Shown here piece by piece: positions 1 to 11,803 of a DNA stretch of 64,000 nt (its first letter is position 1; each line of letters starts with the position of its first letter). Location: NCBI GenBank assembly GCA_001949185.1, contig BDGG01000005.1, positions 620,001 through 684,000 on the forward strand, read 5' to 3'. The notes under the pieces were generated by a model that ran no database searches, had not been told where the DNA came from, and saw only the letters and a list, made by a program, of their open reading frames with translations. The position numbers and the translations under genes are program-made. The stretch comes from Ramazzottius varieornatus (taxonomy: Eukaryota; Tardigrada; Eutardigrada; Parachela; Ramazzottiidae).

Positions 1-104
1 GTAAGAACCTTGTACAGGAATTTCGGCGCGAAGATCGAAAGGTGGTCGATGCTTTTCTTTCATAGTTTGGGCTTCCGCGATTCCCGTACAAGCGGTCTCG
101 TCCG

Positions 105-467
105 ATGAATGAACGCTGTGACAGCTTGTTACTTCTTCTGGTACGGACCTGCATAAACCTTTCCCACATTGTGATACACGAACTCATCAGTATGGCTACT
201 TTGCTCCTGATTGCTCATCAAACAAAGGGACGCCTAAGAACCATCTTCGTGAGAAAGAATGCTCTGCTGAAGAAACATGCTTGGCGGAACGGGGAAGACC
301 AAGTCAAACTGACGGCTGACATGCAGGAGGTGCTCACGAATGCCTCGAATTACCAAAGTTTTGTGAAGGAAATGAATGTGCTGTTGGGATGTCCTTTGAA
401 TAACTGGCGCCCGCTAACGGACAAGGAATTCAAAGAGCTCAGCTTCGATTCCCTAAACAAAAAGTAG
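105..467 (+). CDS. possible terminal exon of an unrecognised gene
   Basis: The window opens with GTAAGA, which looks like a splice donor, so an upstream exon of this gene may lie outside the window. The open frame encodes a hydrophobic stretch, a basic segment, then LTADMQEVLTNASNYQSF, which loosely recalls the start of an RGS box (a short helix that continues with aromatic and acidic residues). The frame stops before an RGS domain could be completed. I do not recognise the family. The frame could be a chance ORF, and no acceptor site convinces me. Confidence 0.25.
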   Translation: MNERCDSLLLLLVRTCINLSHIVIHELISMATLLLIAHQTKGRLRTIFVRKNALLKKHAWRNGEDQVKLTADMQEVLTNASNYQSFVKEMNVLLGCPLNNWRPLTDKEFKELSFDSLNKK

Positions 468-480
468 GCGGAGTTAAGAG

Positions 481-1501
481 CCCGCTGTTGAAATTTGTAG
501 TCGCATTCGCTGTATGCTTTCGGCCTGGATCAAAACGATCTTGAAAGTGTAGCAAAGCTTGTAGAAAGCTCTGTATGGAGCCGAAAACCCCATTCAAGAC
601 ACGATTTCCTTCGTGTTGCGTCGGGGAAGAAATTTGATTCTCAGCAGCTTTTGTTGATACGGTCTCGGTTAGTAACTTCCGGGTCCGCGTGGATTTTCGT
701 AATGCCAGTATCAAGACTCAAAGAGAACAGTGTCCACAGCTCGGACGTTTTGAAATTGATAAAAGACATACTAAGAAGTTTTGAAATTTCGGAAATTTCA
801 AAAATGTAAGTAAAGAAGATTTCTGTGCTTCCTCGGTTAATATGGATGTTAGAGAGTCTCTGGGGATGTTCATGGGTCGACCTGTCCGACCGGAAGTTAG
901 ATGGCGGCTACACGATTCGGCCAGCCCGAAAGGTTTAAGCGTTACAGCCTGCGCTACGTTGATTGTCCATCGTACGCCTGTTCAAGCGCGTTCAGGCTTT
1001 TTGGCATTGCCGGAACCCTTCGCTTCAAATTCAGTTTTACCTCTTTTAGGAATGTATCAGATAAAATTCCTATCCAGAAAGATCGAGAAACAACGATTCA
1101 GTTGAGTAGTTTACTCACAAACAACCGACCGGATCGTGGGGTGAAACCTGCCATAACCAAATCGTGTCGCTTACTTCGTAGTTCGTACGACGTACGTGTA
1201 GGCTTAACCAGAGAGTCAATCGATCGTATTTTACGTCATTAGATCGAATCCAACCACAACGGAACCTGGCGTGTGTTTGAACAGCGGCCTGTGACGTTCG
1301 CAGAGATCGTCGCAGTGGAGATGGGATGATGTGATCGCAAATTTTATCGCGAATTTTCCCACTTCCCGTGCGTTTCTCTCGAATCCCGATTCCCGAACTC
1401 TGTGTACGTCGTGGAAACTTGAGGAGAGCTGCCCACTCATCTGGAACGTTATCGTACTCGTTTGTTAGCATCTGCTTGATTCTCCGGATCTCGGATCGAC
1501 A
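481..1501. other. intergenic stretch before COX5B
   Basis: Several overlapping short frames occur on both strands, none with recognisable motifs or convincing splice structure. It presumably contains the COX5B promoter just upstream of 1502. I see no repeat or RNA gene. Confidence 0.4.
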
Positions 1502-2341
1502 ATGGTGTTCGCCGTTATCCGTGCTGTTGCCCAGCGTGCTCCCTGCAATGCGCTCACCATCGGAGCCCGAACCCTCTTCGGAGTTAAAAGTAAGTATGGG
1601 CTATCACCTTTTCGTTCTCGGTGATGCAGAGCGTCCATGTGCTCTCCGAACGTTATGATGGCTTCCGGATGCGAATTCGTGCGATCAAAGACGCATGGTC
1701 TCAAACACGAATAAGGATCTATGTGACTGACTTCGGTGACAGTCTTGGTTGTGTATTTCAGTGCCCAAATACGGACCCGATCCTCTCGACCTTGCAACTG
1801 GATTGGAAAAGAAGGAAATGATGGCTCGCGCAGCAGGAAACGACGTAAGTCAGGACGATTCACCTGCTGTACTTGCTGTTTAGGAACGCTAGGCTAGTTA
1901 TACAGCTGATCATAGCGTACCTGCTCACTCAAGTTTGTTGCTTCTTTTACCATGTGTCTAAATATCCTTCGTCCTTGCAGGATCCGTTCGAAATAGCAGC
2001 TGTGAAGAGAGGAGTGGGCACTCGGGAGCAGCCTACCGAGATCCCCTCGATGGCGGACAGCAGAATTATCGGATGTATATGTAAGTATGTGTGTATGTAT
2101 CAAAGTGAAATCAAAGTTGGAACAGAACGTGCAGGAAATACGAGTCCAGTTTTCTGGAACCTTTCTGGAGTTTTCTACGCTTCCGTAAACGGTCCCCCAT
2201 GCTTCTTTTTCAGGTAACGAAGACTCGCTGTATGTTGCGTACATGACGCTTCATATGGGAGAACCCAAGCGATGTGAATGCGGACATTGGTTCAACCTCG
2301 TCCCAGGAAACGGAATCACTCATCCGTCTTGGATCCTTTAA
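1502..2341 (+). CDS. COX5B: cytochrome c oxidase subunit 5B (Vb), mitochondrial
   Basis: Nuclear-encoded, zinc-binding peripheral subunit of respiratory complex IV on the matrix side of the inner membrane. Four exons (1502-1589, 1762-1844, 1981-2080, 2214-2341) join in phase to a 132-residue protein. The first 30 or so residues are Arg/Ala/Ser-rich without acids, as expected for a mitochondrial targeting sequence. The conserved core includes TGLEKKEMMARAAGND, then GCIC (Cys89, Cys91) and RCECGHWFNLVPG (Cys111, Cys113), the four zinc ligands. The Cys-x-Cys second pair instead of Cys-x2-Cys is the form I recall from insects. The protein ends at HPSWIL. A polyadenylation-type AATAAA lies near 2602. 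The ATG at 1502 is the first in frame and gives a normal presequence. Identification is secure. Confidence 0.95.
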
Positions 2342-2856
2342 GCCCCGAACAGGATCAGGAATAGTTCTATTTCAAGTTTTAGTGATAGTTTCCATCTTGT
2401 GTTTCACATAGTCTCGGACTGAGCAAAACATCGTGGCTGGCATCAACAGTTTCTTTCGAAGCTGGAAGCAATGTACCAGACTTACTTCATGATGGGTTAT
2501 TACTTCTTAGTGGGTGTGAAGCTTTCCTTCTGCTTATATTATTTCCTTGTGGCGAGTCACGAACACTAGTTACATCGAATCTTGCGAGTGACGCTGTGTG
2601 AAATAAAGTATATAGCGTACCATTTTTACGGGAGAACCTCTGTAGAGTCTATGCCGAGTGGAGTTCTGGCATCGCAAGGTCGCTACTAAGCGACGATCCT
2701 TTGTTCTTATAGACAACCAGTTGATCCTAAACAGAAGAACCTCAACAACCGTACATGACATGATACTGTAGAATGTAGATATCGAATATCTCAGATCGAC
2801 GGGCAGGAAGCGCCAGTGCGTTTTTTTAAAGTTTAACCACGAAGAACAGGAAGACG
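2342..2856. other. 3' flank of COX5B and of the next minus-strand gene
   Basis: Convergent 3' ends. AATAAA near 2602 could serve COX5B. Nothing else is recognised. Confidence 0.4.
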
Positions 2857-3901
2857 TCAACGGTCAAAAGTCTTCTTCTCGTAGGTGAAATCGTACACGA
2901 TACTAATACAGCTGAAATTGGAAGGATCGGCATGCCTTCGGTCCAAGGAATCTTGTCCAGCCATTAGTCGTCCCAAATAGAACATTCCGTGTGCCGTCTT
3001 CGTATAGCAATACGACCCAGTGGGTGGCTCGCCGAATTCATCACGAAAAACCAGGAACGTCTGATCAATCTTGTCGTCTTTATCTCGAAGCCGACTGCCA
3101 CACCGCCAACACTCAGCTTGACTGCCTCGCTCGCCTGACCACCAGTCTTCACAACCTCCAGTTCGTCCTCTGTCAATAGGACGTCGTCGTCATCGTCGTC
3201 GAAGGAGTCGATCCCGAATCAGTCCCCAAAAGAGCCTTTCGTAGAGAAGATCGATATTTTGTTGATAGCGTCTACCTTCGTCATTATGTCTCATTGCATA
3301 CAAAGGCATTTCTCGACCAACAGAGACAAAACTGTCTGGTCCGCGATCTCGAGACCACCTATACCCTCTCGACGTTGGCAAAAAGCGCCTACTGAATTAT
3401 TATCTATCACTCTGGACAGCTCAAAGCCGATGGTAGCCGGTGGCTCGCATCCACGTCGGGGATGTAGTCCAGAAGAGCTCTCTGCAGCTACCTTCTGTTC
3501 CAGCTCTTGTAAGGTGCAGATACTATCCTACTGTACCATGAGCAACCTCTGTATCTCAATGTCCCCTCGATTCCTTCTTTCCGAGGAAAGCCTGCTACGT
3601 TGTTTCACTGAACATGCTTGCTCATAACTTACCTTGAAAGGTCCTTCGAGCAGCTCCTCGTCCGTCACCGAAGAGTTGCGTATCCTTCAAAGCTTTCTCA
3701 TAGTGTCGTTCAACGGTTGACAGTTTCTCGACGTATATTTTCGATGCATCTATAATGCATCGAAAATTGCGATAAAACGGAAATTCAACCTCTCTCCCTC
3801 TCTTTTACCATGAATTTTATGTCCACAGACCCCAAGACTTCGTCCCGTGCCAGAAGAGCCTGCTCGATGAAGGCGTCAATTTCACGCCAGACAGCTTCCA
3901 T
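2857..3901 (-). CDS. unrecognised multi-exon gene (model uncertain)
   Basis: The proposed start MEAVWREIDAFIEQALLARD at 3901 begins a helical, coiled-coil-like N-terminus. It ends at a GTAAAAG donor (3808), or a little further at a weaker donor that restores phase with the next block. A second coding block (about 3640-3740) reads YVEKLSTVERHYEKALKDTQ before GTAAGT. A third (about 3330-3500) contains LQELEQKVAAESSSG. The last block reads KIDQTFLVFRDEFGEPPTG and ends at a stop at 2857-2859. Two frames look coding around 3075-3170, an acidic TEDELEVVKTGG frame and the terminal frame. The gene therefore either has another acceptor (for example near 3075) or carries a one-base slip. I do not recognise the family. 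The start and last blocks are the best supported. Confidence 0.4.
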
Positions 3902-4698
3902 GATGGGCTCGTTAGTCTATTCGGCATTCCGCGCCTACAAAGGAGCACTTGTCCGAAAAACATTTTAGTGAAGCTGTCACAGTACACTTTCTGTTTATAT
4001 ACGTCAACCACAAAGGGCATGCAGGAGCCCATGTTGTGTAACGCCTGCGCCTAATTGTCAATTTTTTCTTGAATATGCTTCAAGGTCCAGCCGCGGCAGA
4101 AGTGCAGGGCTGGAATACCGTATTTCCCGGCACCTTTCATCGTGTCCACTGTCCAGAGCCAATATCAATACAATGTACGGTATTGGAAAGGTTCTCTTCA
4201 CAATACCCGTAAGCACCGATCCGTTCTTTGCGTCCTTACGGCCCGACGTTGAAGAAGACGTCGAAACGAATGGGCTTGTTCTTCTACAGGTATGTCGTCC
4301 GTTCTTTGATGTTCTTTGCCTTTCCTGCCGTCCCCAGTTCATGTCAGCCATAGGATCATCCATTTTGTAAGCCAGGCATGTAGGCCTGACATGTAAGCCT
4401 GGCATATTTGGAGACAGGCCACCAACGGTCGCTTCTCGTAATTCTAGCTGTACTGCGAAAGCCACAGTCTTCCGGAAGAATCTGATGGAGTGGCCGAGTG
4501 GAGTCGGAACTCCGAACTCCGAAGTCCGTTAAAATAAAATTCCATGTCATCATCGTCATGACATACGCGTCATAAGGAATATGACATAACTCACCACTGT
4601 AAGTTACGTATCTCGTACAGTAGTGAATTTGTTGGAAAAGCTTTTAACTCCGACAACTATCTGCCCTGATTTTTCTCGTCTTCTAGACCCACGGGGAA
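3902..4698. other. intergenic, with a short inverted motif cluster
   Basis: No convincing gene. Around 4367-4410, the word AAGCCAGGCATGTAGGCCT recurs in partly inverted form (GTAGGCCTGACATGTAAGCC), a small palindromic cluster. A tRNA A-box-like word (TGGCCGAGTGG) near 4490 has no matching B box nearby. The stretch likely holds promoters of the divergent neighbours. Confidence 0.35.
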
Positions 4699-6707
4699 AT
4701 GGATCAGCGGGCATCTATGCCTTTCGCCGAGGCAATCGAAGACATCAGCGCAGGAATGAGCACACGAGCGGCTGCGCTGAAATATGGGATACCTCGGACC
4801 ACCTTGCTTAACCACAAGAACAATCCCACCGTCAGGAAGAATGGTCGCCCTCCTGCACTTTCCGAAAACGACGAAAAGATCATTGCCGACATGTTCATCC
4901 TGTGTTCTGAATTCAAGATCGAACTGGATCAGCTCAAGTTTGACGAAGTCCTGGCAGATGCTGCAAGAGATCAAGGCAAGTACCTGAAACCTAATAAAGC
5001 AATCAATGACGGTAAACCACACTATAATATCGTTTGCGGTCGGACTTCCGGCCATTCCTCCACCATGTCCATGTTTGATCCCTGCTAACTTATGTCACGC
5101 CATTTCCTTTGAAGGTCTTGCCTATACGGACTTTGGGCGTGGCTGGTACCGGCTGTTCCTCAAGCGACATCCCGTTGTCGAGGAACGAGTACGTCTAGCG
5201 AAAGTCCTCAAGAAGTTCAATAAGGCTTCTAACGCGAAGAAGCTGAAAGAATGGACAGAAGAAAGCGCAGAGCTGTACGTGTCGATGTTACAAGGTCTGA
5301 AAACCGATGGCTTCCTGGAAGACCCACGAGGAATCTTCAGTCTGGGAGAAACCACGTTCGAAGTGGAAGTTGGCTCACGAAGACTCGCTCGTCTTGCACC
5401 GAATGGTAAAACGTTGGCTTCTTTCTCAAAATAGGTCTTTTCGGGTATCATGTCATGTCGGATCTGTCCTTCTGTCTTCAGGACCTTCTCAGGAACAGAT
5501 CAAGGTAGTTACATGTGGGCTCGCCGACGGAACCTACTTTCGACCGATGTTACTAATGAACAATAATGCGACTTCCGGCGGATGTCTGAACGGTGTAACA
5601 GATGAGATTGCCATAGCCAACAACTCGTCCGGAGTAATGGAACCGTCCGACTTGCAGACGTATGTGGAAGAAGAGATCGTGCCGAACCTTCAATGCGTAA
5701 AGGTACACTGTACTCCGATCCTCTCTTTCAACTATCAACTGCTTTCTAAATAGGCTACTAACTTTCCTTGCATTGCAGAACGTCCTGTTCCTCTCAGGTA
5801 GAACCAGCAACGTGTACACCATGGAACTGATGCAAGTGTGTCTCAAGGTAGCGCACAGTAATTTTCGTGTATTCTTAAAGCTGAAGTCGTCGGCTTGATG
5901 TTTTAAACTATGTATAAATCTGTTTTTAGTATGGTATTCGTGTAGTATGTTTTCCTGGCTCAATGACGGAGGCAGTACAACCGATGGGTCTTCACTTGAC
6001 TCAGCAATTCCAGTCGCTGTATCGCGATTATTCCCGGACACTCGCGTGGAACCCGAACGAAGAGGTACTTACAGTAGGAACGAGATTTGCTGGAGATTGT
6101 ATACTTAACCGTCTCCCGTTTGCTCGGTAGTTGACGCGTGTAACTTTTCCTCGTCACATCACCATTGTCTGGCGCCAAATCAGCGCACAGACGAACCTGA
6201 TAGCGTCTTTCATGGAGACCGGGATCTATCCATTCGACCCTCAGATCATCCGGGGGTTCGTGCCACACGCCCTTCCTTTTCCTTCTGAGATGCAAGTCAT
6301 TCAAGCCACTCAACCAGCTAGTCCTACAGTGGACCCAGTTGCCCACGCAGTTTCTTTGGTCAAGATCGAAGATATCCTCACGTCCGAAATGAATATCTCA
6401 CCTGAAGAAGCACATTTCCTTGTGGACGGCCTGCTTCAGATCATGAACCGTAAGTCCCTGATATCGTGAAGCTTGTAGTGTTGCCGCGATGTATCAATAT
6501 TCATGGGTTACAGGGCGCTCGACGGTGAAGCGTCTCGCTACAAATTTCGCCAAGAAGACCTTCCCTTCACCAAAGAAAGCTAGACTGAAGAGCCTGGCAA
6601 AGGTTCCGATGTCCAAACGTGCGAGCGAGGGCTCAGCAAGTAAAAAGGTAGTGCAGAAAATTTCTATACCTGGATACTTCGAGACAATAGTTGACGAAAC
6701 ATTCTAG
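4699..6707 (+). CDS. pogo/Tigger-CENP-B-like protein, exapted and catalytically dead
   Basis: Seven exons join in phase (4699-4975, 5115-5405, 5482-5702, 5779-5847, 5930-6064, 6131-6449, 6514-6707) to a 501-residue protein. It starts with a Psq-type helix-turn-helix (AAALKYGIPRTTLLNHK, about residues 28-44). A CENP-B-type DNA-binding half follows (FGRGWYRLFLKRHP), then a DDE-fold region ending SFMETGIYPFDPQII, and a Lys/Arg-rich C-terminus that looks like a nuclear signal. All three acidic catalytic positions are replaced: the usual DET reads GET in IFSLGETTF, LDGH reads LSGR, and QPLDV reads QPMGL. The first intron uses a GC donor (CAAG/GCAAGT). An uninterrupted spliced frame without catalytic residues points to a host gene derived from a transposase, probably DNA-binding. 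No terminal inverted repeats were found. Function is inference. Confidence 0.82.
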
Positions 6708-6882
6708 TCACGAATGGCAAAGTTTCAAGTGGACTACGATCGTGTTTAGAAATGCACCAGTCAGTTTGGTAATCTCCGTTAATTTTTCTTGTTGGCAACA
6801 GGCAAAACACTCAAGTTGTACTTTCATAGGACGTATCCAGCAACAGAGACGCGATCGATGACGACCGTACTTTCGCGAAGAA

Positions 6883-8857
6883 CTAGCAGCAGTTCTCGTA
6901 CGATGTAGACTGCGAATATTCGAAAGCTTCCTGCTGATGGCTGTCAGAAAACATAGATTCTTGATTTTCGTAATGGTATTTAGGTACGTGGTTGTAGTAT
7001 TCATCAGGCTCGTATCCATCGCCGAGCCATCTACCCGCATCGTCGCGCCCGAACAGGTGAGTAGTTTTTGGGACGTAACTGATTACGCTTGTTTGGGAAT
7101 GAGGATACGAAGCGTAACTGGATGGCTCCGTGGCAATACTTGGCTGCATAGTGTGACTAGTGTGTGGCTCTTCGTAGAAGGGACCGGAGGTCGCTGAAGG
7201 CGGAAAAGTCACCAGGCTGCGAAGGGGAACGTTGTCGAACGGGCCATACGGCGGCTGATCGAGCTCAAATGACTGTTCTTCCTGAATGAAGGTCCGTTGA
7301 AATTGGTGAGCACTATTCCAGGCTTCCGGGCGTGGGTTTTGCATAGGGTACTCCAGGCTGGACCCGGAAGAAGGTGGGCCGTTGTGGGCGTAGCCTGTTT
7401 TTCCAAAATATAATTCTAATTTGCTACCTTGGTGGTTACATTCAATCATTTAGCTTCTCTGTGGACTAGTGTTCACAGTACCTGTACTGAACGTCGAGTG
7501 TTGGTGGCCGCTGTTCAGGTGATCGAAATAATCTGTTGACGTCGGACATTCGCAGTGGTCACTGCCGTTCAGGCTAGGAGACAAGGAAGGCAGAGTAGCG
7601 GTTTCCGTGACGTGATAATCTGAATACGCGTTAGACGGATGGACAGCCGGAAAGGGTGCTGACGGTTGACCAGTGTAGACGGAATACGGGAGAGGATTTG
7701 CCATGCTGTTTACGTAAGCATTAACCTGTAAGATGAAAACAATTCTCTAACCAATACAAGCACACGCTTCTATGGATCGTTGGATAATATTCAAAATAAA
7801 TTTAGTCTATGTAAAGTTACCCGGATTGAAAGCTACCACGTGTCTTTACATTAAATCACAAGTGGCTACGGTAATCACCAGCATGTATCTTGCAGGCACT
7901 TTACGTTCTAGAGCTAAATGAGGAAAGCGATTTGTACATGTCGTTCCGAACGCACCTGTGAGATGATTGGCTTATGGGGTGATATCTTCAGCTGGACGGA
8001 CGGGAGGGGATATTTGGAACGAGGAACTGATGGCTCTTCTGCTTTACTTTCCATCCATGCCGACACTGGCGACCTTTGCTTGTTTGTCTTCTTGGTCATC
8101 TTTCGCAACTCTGTGTTGTGTGTTTTGGGCTCAGGTCGCGGATGATCGTGGACTCCTTTGGATTGGAAGAAGATGCCTTGGGGCGCATGTCTCCAGAAAT
8201 GAGTAACGGGATAGCCACAGTGACCTCGGCAAGGCATGGAGATCAACTTTCCGCCACAAAAAGGGTTGGGACAACTTCTACCTAATGGTTAAAACTTCCA
8301 ATTAGCCCAACAAGATACTGGAAAAGCTTCTAAAAATGAATTGTTTTCAATCAGTACGTATGGAAAGCGTTTTTCAGGCAGGATTCCAATTATAAGTCAG
8401 AAACACCGTAAAGTATCCGTCCACATGAAGAGCAAGCGCAATCGGAATTTTTCCGCGTCATTTTGTAGCTTGGTTTGTCTCGTACCTTGTTGCTTTTTGC
8501 GGGCTTTGTCGCAAATGGCCGGCCGCATATGAACCTTCTCGCCGAACTCGCTGGTGCAGTTCCTGTCGCAAACCAGGACTCCGAGACAGGACTTTTTGAG
8601 GATGACCACGTTGTGGTTATTGGTGTTGCGCATCGCCCAACCGCTGGTATGCCTCCTCGCTTCTTCGCACTCGTTCGAGTAAATCAACTTGGCGTGCCCG
8701 TCCACACATTCCCGAAAATAATCGAACTGACCAACCTATCACACAAAAACTTTTCCCAGATCGTTCGAAAGACTTTTCAGAGTAAAATATTCTGACCGGT
8801 ACATCTTACCTGTGGCAATTGTACGTCATTGATATCCCATTCAAAGAGATCCTCCAT
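6883..8857 (-). CDS. GCM: GCM (glial cells missing) family transcription factor
   Basis: Five exons on the minus strand (8857-8810, 8735-8486, 8281-7956, 7725-7482, 7394-6883) give a 459-residue protein. The GCM zinc-containing DNA-binding domain occupies about residues 5-160. It shows [10 protein letters not shown], then [41 protein letters not shown] and [16 protein letters not shown], and ends with [15 protein letters not shown]. These are hallmark motifs with the Cys/His zinc ligands kept. The remaining 300 residues are Pro/Ser/Tyr-rich and low in conservation, as expected of a transactivation region. Two introns split the DNA-binding domain. Known GCM proteins bind ATGCGGGT-type sites and direct glial, blood, placental or parathyroid fates, so the role here is unknown. 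The start at 8857 is natural because [16 protein letters not shown] precedes a canonical donor. Confidence 0.94.
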
Positions 8858-10874
8858 GACGTATCCGATCAAGTTGCGCGGTTAGTGAATTCGCGTTTCC
8901 AGGTTCCACAGCGACAAACCGAAGTTGGGATACATGACGGCTTTCGAATGAATGGCAGTAAATGGAGTGGAAGATAGATCATAAAAGACAATGGAAATTA
9001 AGCGTGGCTAACTAAACACAGCAGGTATCGCAGTTGTTTCGCCAATGAGTACCATTAAAAGTCAATTGGGAACAATTCGCCAAGCCGAGGTTCCCGCTGT
9101 GCTGGACTGCAAACGTCGGACGCGTCAAATGATAAGGTATGAGTATAGACTCAACACGGTACAAATCAACAAAGTTCATTTAGATCCACACGGATTAGTC
9201 TTTTACCTGGGCTGGAGAATAATTACAGGCCAGGAAACTGATGATGACCTCACCAACAAGGAAGCGTGCGCGCGGGATGGAGAGTGTGGTGGAGATGAAG
9301 TGTCGTTTGGCAAAAGTGTCTTTGCATTTCTAACAGATATTTAAATGCCATCTTCACTTGGATTTGTGGGCGTTTCCCTTTTCAGTCGTCCGGTTGATGA
9401 GCTTGACTTCCCTATACAGGAGCGCGCTCACCTGCCGCTGCCGCTAACGTCAGCTCATCTTCGTGACAACTTTTGATTGCTCCTCCCTTCAATCATCTAC
9501 CATAGTACCATTCATTGCATGGAACTCATTGAACAGGAATATATATGTTCCCAGAACAGAAGGAACATCAGCGTAAAACACCGTAGTCACCGGATATCAG
9601 AGTTCTTTAAAACCTGAAACGGTAGTAACGGTACTGCACGTTCTTGCAAATACCCCTGGGCCGGGTGCGTTCCCTGTAGAAAACAAGGGGGTGACAGGTG
9701 TCCGCGACTCCGCGGGATTCGGCGGGAAGATCATGCGATTTTGTCTTTACCGCTTCAATGGAGAATCCTTCTAGTCAGACAATCGTGAAGTTTCATGGAA
9801 AACCCAAAACAATCGTCATTCGATACGGTGCAGAATATTTTTCGTTTCTTTGAATTATTGTGGGTATGAAAGGCGTGGTTATGGGTATTTGGCAAGGGTC
9901 ACTTGTGGAGATACTGTAAGTGACGGGTTCATCTGGAAGACAATCAGATACATGGATTACAACACCCAAACTTGTGAAAGAGCTAATTCTAGTAGAACTT
10001 CAAAATCTGCATACTTATAATTCATTCTTGGCTGTTTCAGCTGGACTTAGGATTACCAACTGTTGAATATTTGAATAAATAAAGTATCAAGGTGATGTTG
10101 AGATGAGCTGAAAGAATGCAAATTAGTAACGGCTGTGGATCATTCGACTTCATTGGGAATTTTAAATCCTTACGAGACAAGAATTACAGTCTGAGCTATT
10201 GTCAGGAATACGGAGTGGCCACTTCACCGATCTGATGACCCTTTGTCTTCCCATTGAGAATCAATAATCACATCTTGCATTATATTAGCCAAATATCTTC
10301 AATAGATCGGAGCAACCACAACACATAATTCAACGTTCGATTTTCGAGTGTTTATGCCTTATGGCTTCTTCTGATTTTATCTTAACTTCATTTACTCATT
10401 TTGCCGAATAATTCGTTCAAAGGTTTTCCAAAGTCTACTTTGATAAGCACCTTTTTTGAATCTTTCTAAATCTTGAACCTTAAATTCGTTTGTTGATTTT
10501 GTGATCGCTTTTCACTGCAGGACTGGGGTCAGAGTATACCAACTGCAAATCATAATTTGTAACGTCGACCGCACGTGTGAGGTCATCAGCAAGCACAAAG
10601 AGCGGCGGCGTATGAACAATAAATCAGGGCGTGTACCGCCACACAAACAGAACATGAATTTAATCTGTGATTCTTTCAATGAACTATCTCATGCTTCGCC
10701 GACCTGAAATCCCACCTCCTCTTAAACAATAAGAACTGATTTCTGAATATGTTCGAAAGTTATTTACTGAGACATTGTGGGCAGTACCTTTCGATCATTT
10801 GGCTTTCACCTGAAAATTCTGCAGGAGACCATAACGCGCGCTAGATTTCAAACCGAATTCTAGCTGTTCAGCGA
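8858..10874. other. long gene-free stretch upstream of GCM
   Basis: About 2 kb without recognisable coding potential. One 99-codon frame (9045-9344) has no motifs. The stretch is a reasonable place for GCM regulatory DNA, but I can point to no specific site. Confidence 0.4.
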
Positions 10875-10877
10875 GTT

Positions 10878-11620
10878 ACACCCTGTCCCAGCCAACTTGC
10901 TACCACCTCGAACTTCGACGTCGAAAAGCTCAGATTACTGTTTTTCTTCCGCTTAGTCCGCACTGTTCGTACAACTTTTTGAGCTCTATCGAATGAGCCG
11001 CAATTCGATACGAAACAGCAAGAAACAGCTTTGAACATTGGACTGATATGCCTCCCGGTGGGGAAGACATGTCGCCGCGACTAAAACGCAGTCTACAGAA
11101 TTCTGTGCTTGAGTTGCGATCCCCGATTTGATGTAGATAGGCCTACAACAATCTGAGCAGTCTGGAAAGATCGAAAAAGGCCATAGGACTACCCAACTGG
11201 CTCGGCAAATGAATTAAAACTAGTAAATTTGGCCATTTTGCCGGGAAAACGGTATCCTGCCGAAAACTCTAGCTATGGTTCAGAACGGCAGATTCACGTA
11301 ACCGACCCCTTCTTGGATAGCTCGGACCCAGTTCTAATTATTATCAACAACAAAACTTCAGGAGCTCAGTCACATACTGAAAACATAATTTTTGAAAATG
11401 ATCGTGAAAACTCCGAAAGTTGTGTGAGTTTTTTCACCTCGCCCCTTTTCAACTTTTGCGTCGATTCCGACTTCCTGTGAACAGATTTCCGGCCAATCTT
11501 TTTTTGTGAGATAGCAAATAGGATAGTGAAGCAAGGAAATACAGTATGGAAATTGGACAACAATCGAGTCGAGAACAACTCAATATTATGAGTGGTAGCA
11601 AGTTGGCTGGGACAGGGTGT
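10878..11620. mobile_element. non-autonomous DNA transposon with 29-bp terminal inverted repeats
   Basis: Bases 10878-10906 (ACACCCTGTCCCAGCCAACT, continuing) are repeated perfectly in inverted orientation at 11592-11620. GTT flanks both ends (10875-10877 and 11621-11623), which could be a 3-bp target duplication. The 743-bp body has no transposase, only a meaningless 83-codon frame. The superfamily is not determined. Confidence 0.65.
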
Positions 11621-11661
11621 GTTTCTGAATCAAGGAAAAGCACCGAGTGATTGGAAGTGAG

Positions 11662-11747
11662 CGAATGAACTGAGCGGCGCACATCACCAGCCGAAAACAA
11701 TGCATAGGTACGCCACTTGGGATAATGATTTGTTGCAGTTCATTTAC
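11662..11747. repeat. palindromic mini-element, copy 1
   Basis: Contains the family core as GGTACGCCACTTGGGATAAT, with a partner arm GAATGAAC...GGCGCAC upstream and matching GTTCATTT at the far end. The left arm is shorter than in other copies. It lies just downstream of the first GST gene. Confidence 0.5.
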
Positions 11748-11803
11748 CCTCAAAGACCACTAAAATCGATCTGGCAGAGGGCGGAATCAAGCCTTCAAAC
11801 CAA

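Noticed and set aside
4486-4530. TGGCCGAGTGG A-box-like word suggesting a tRNA-Leu/Ser or SINE
   Set aside because: No B box or cloverleaf could be built downstream.
9045-9344. 99-codon frame starting MSTIKSQLGTIRQAEV
   Set aside because: No motif, no splice or promoter context, and codon usage does not resemble nearby genes.
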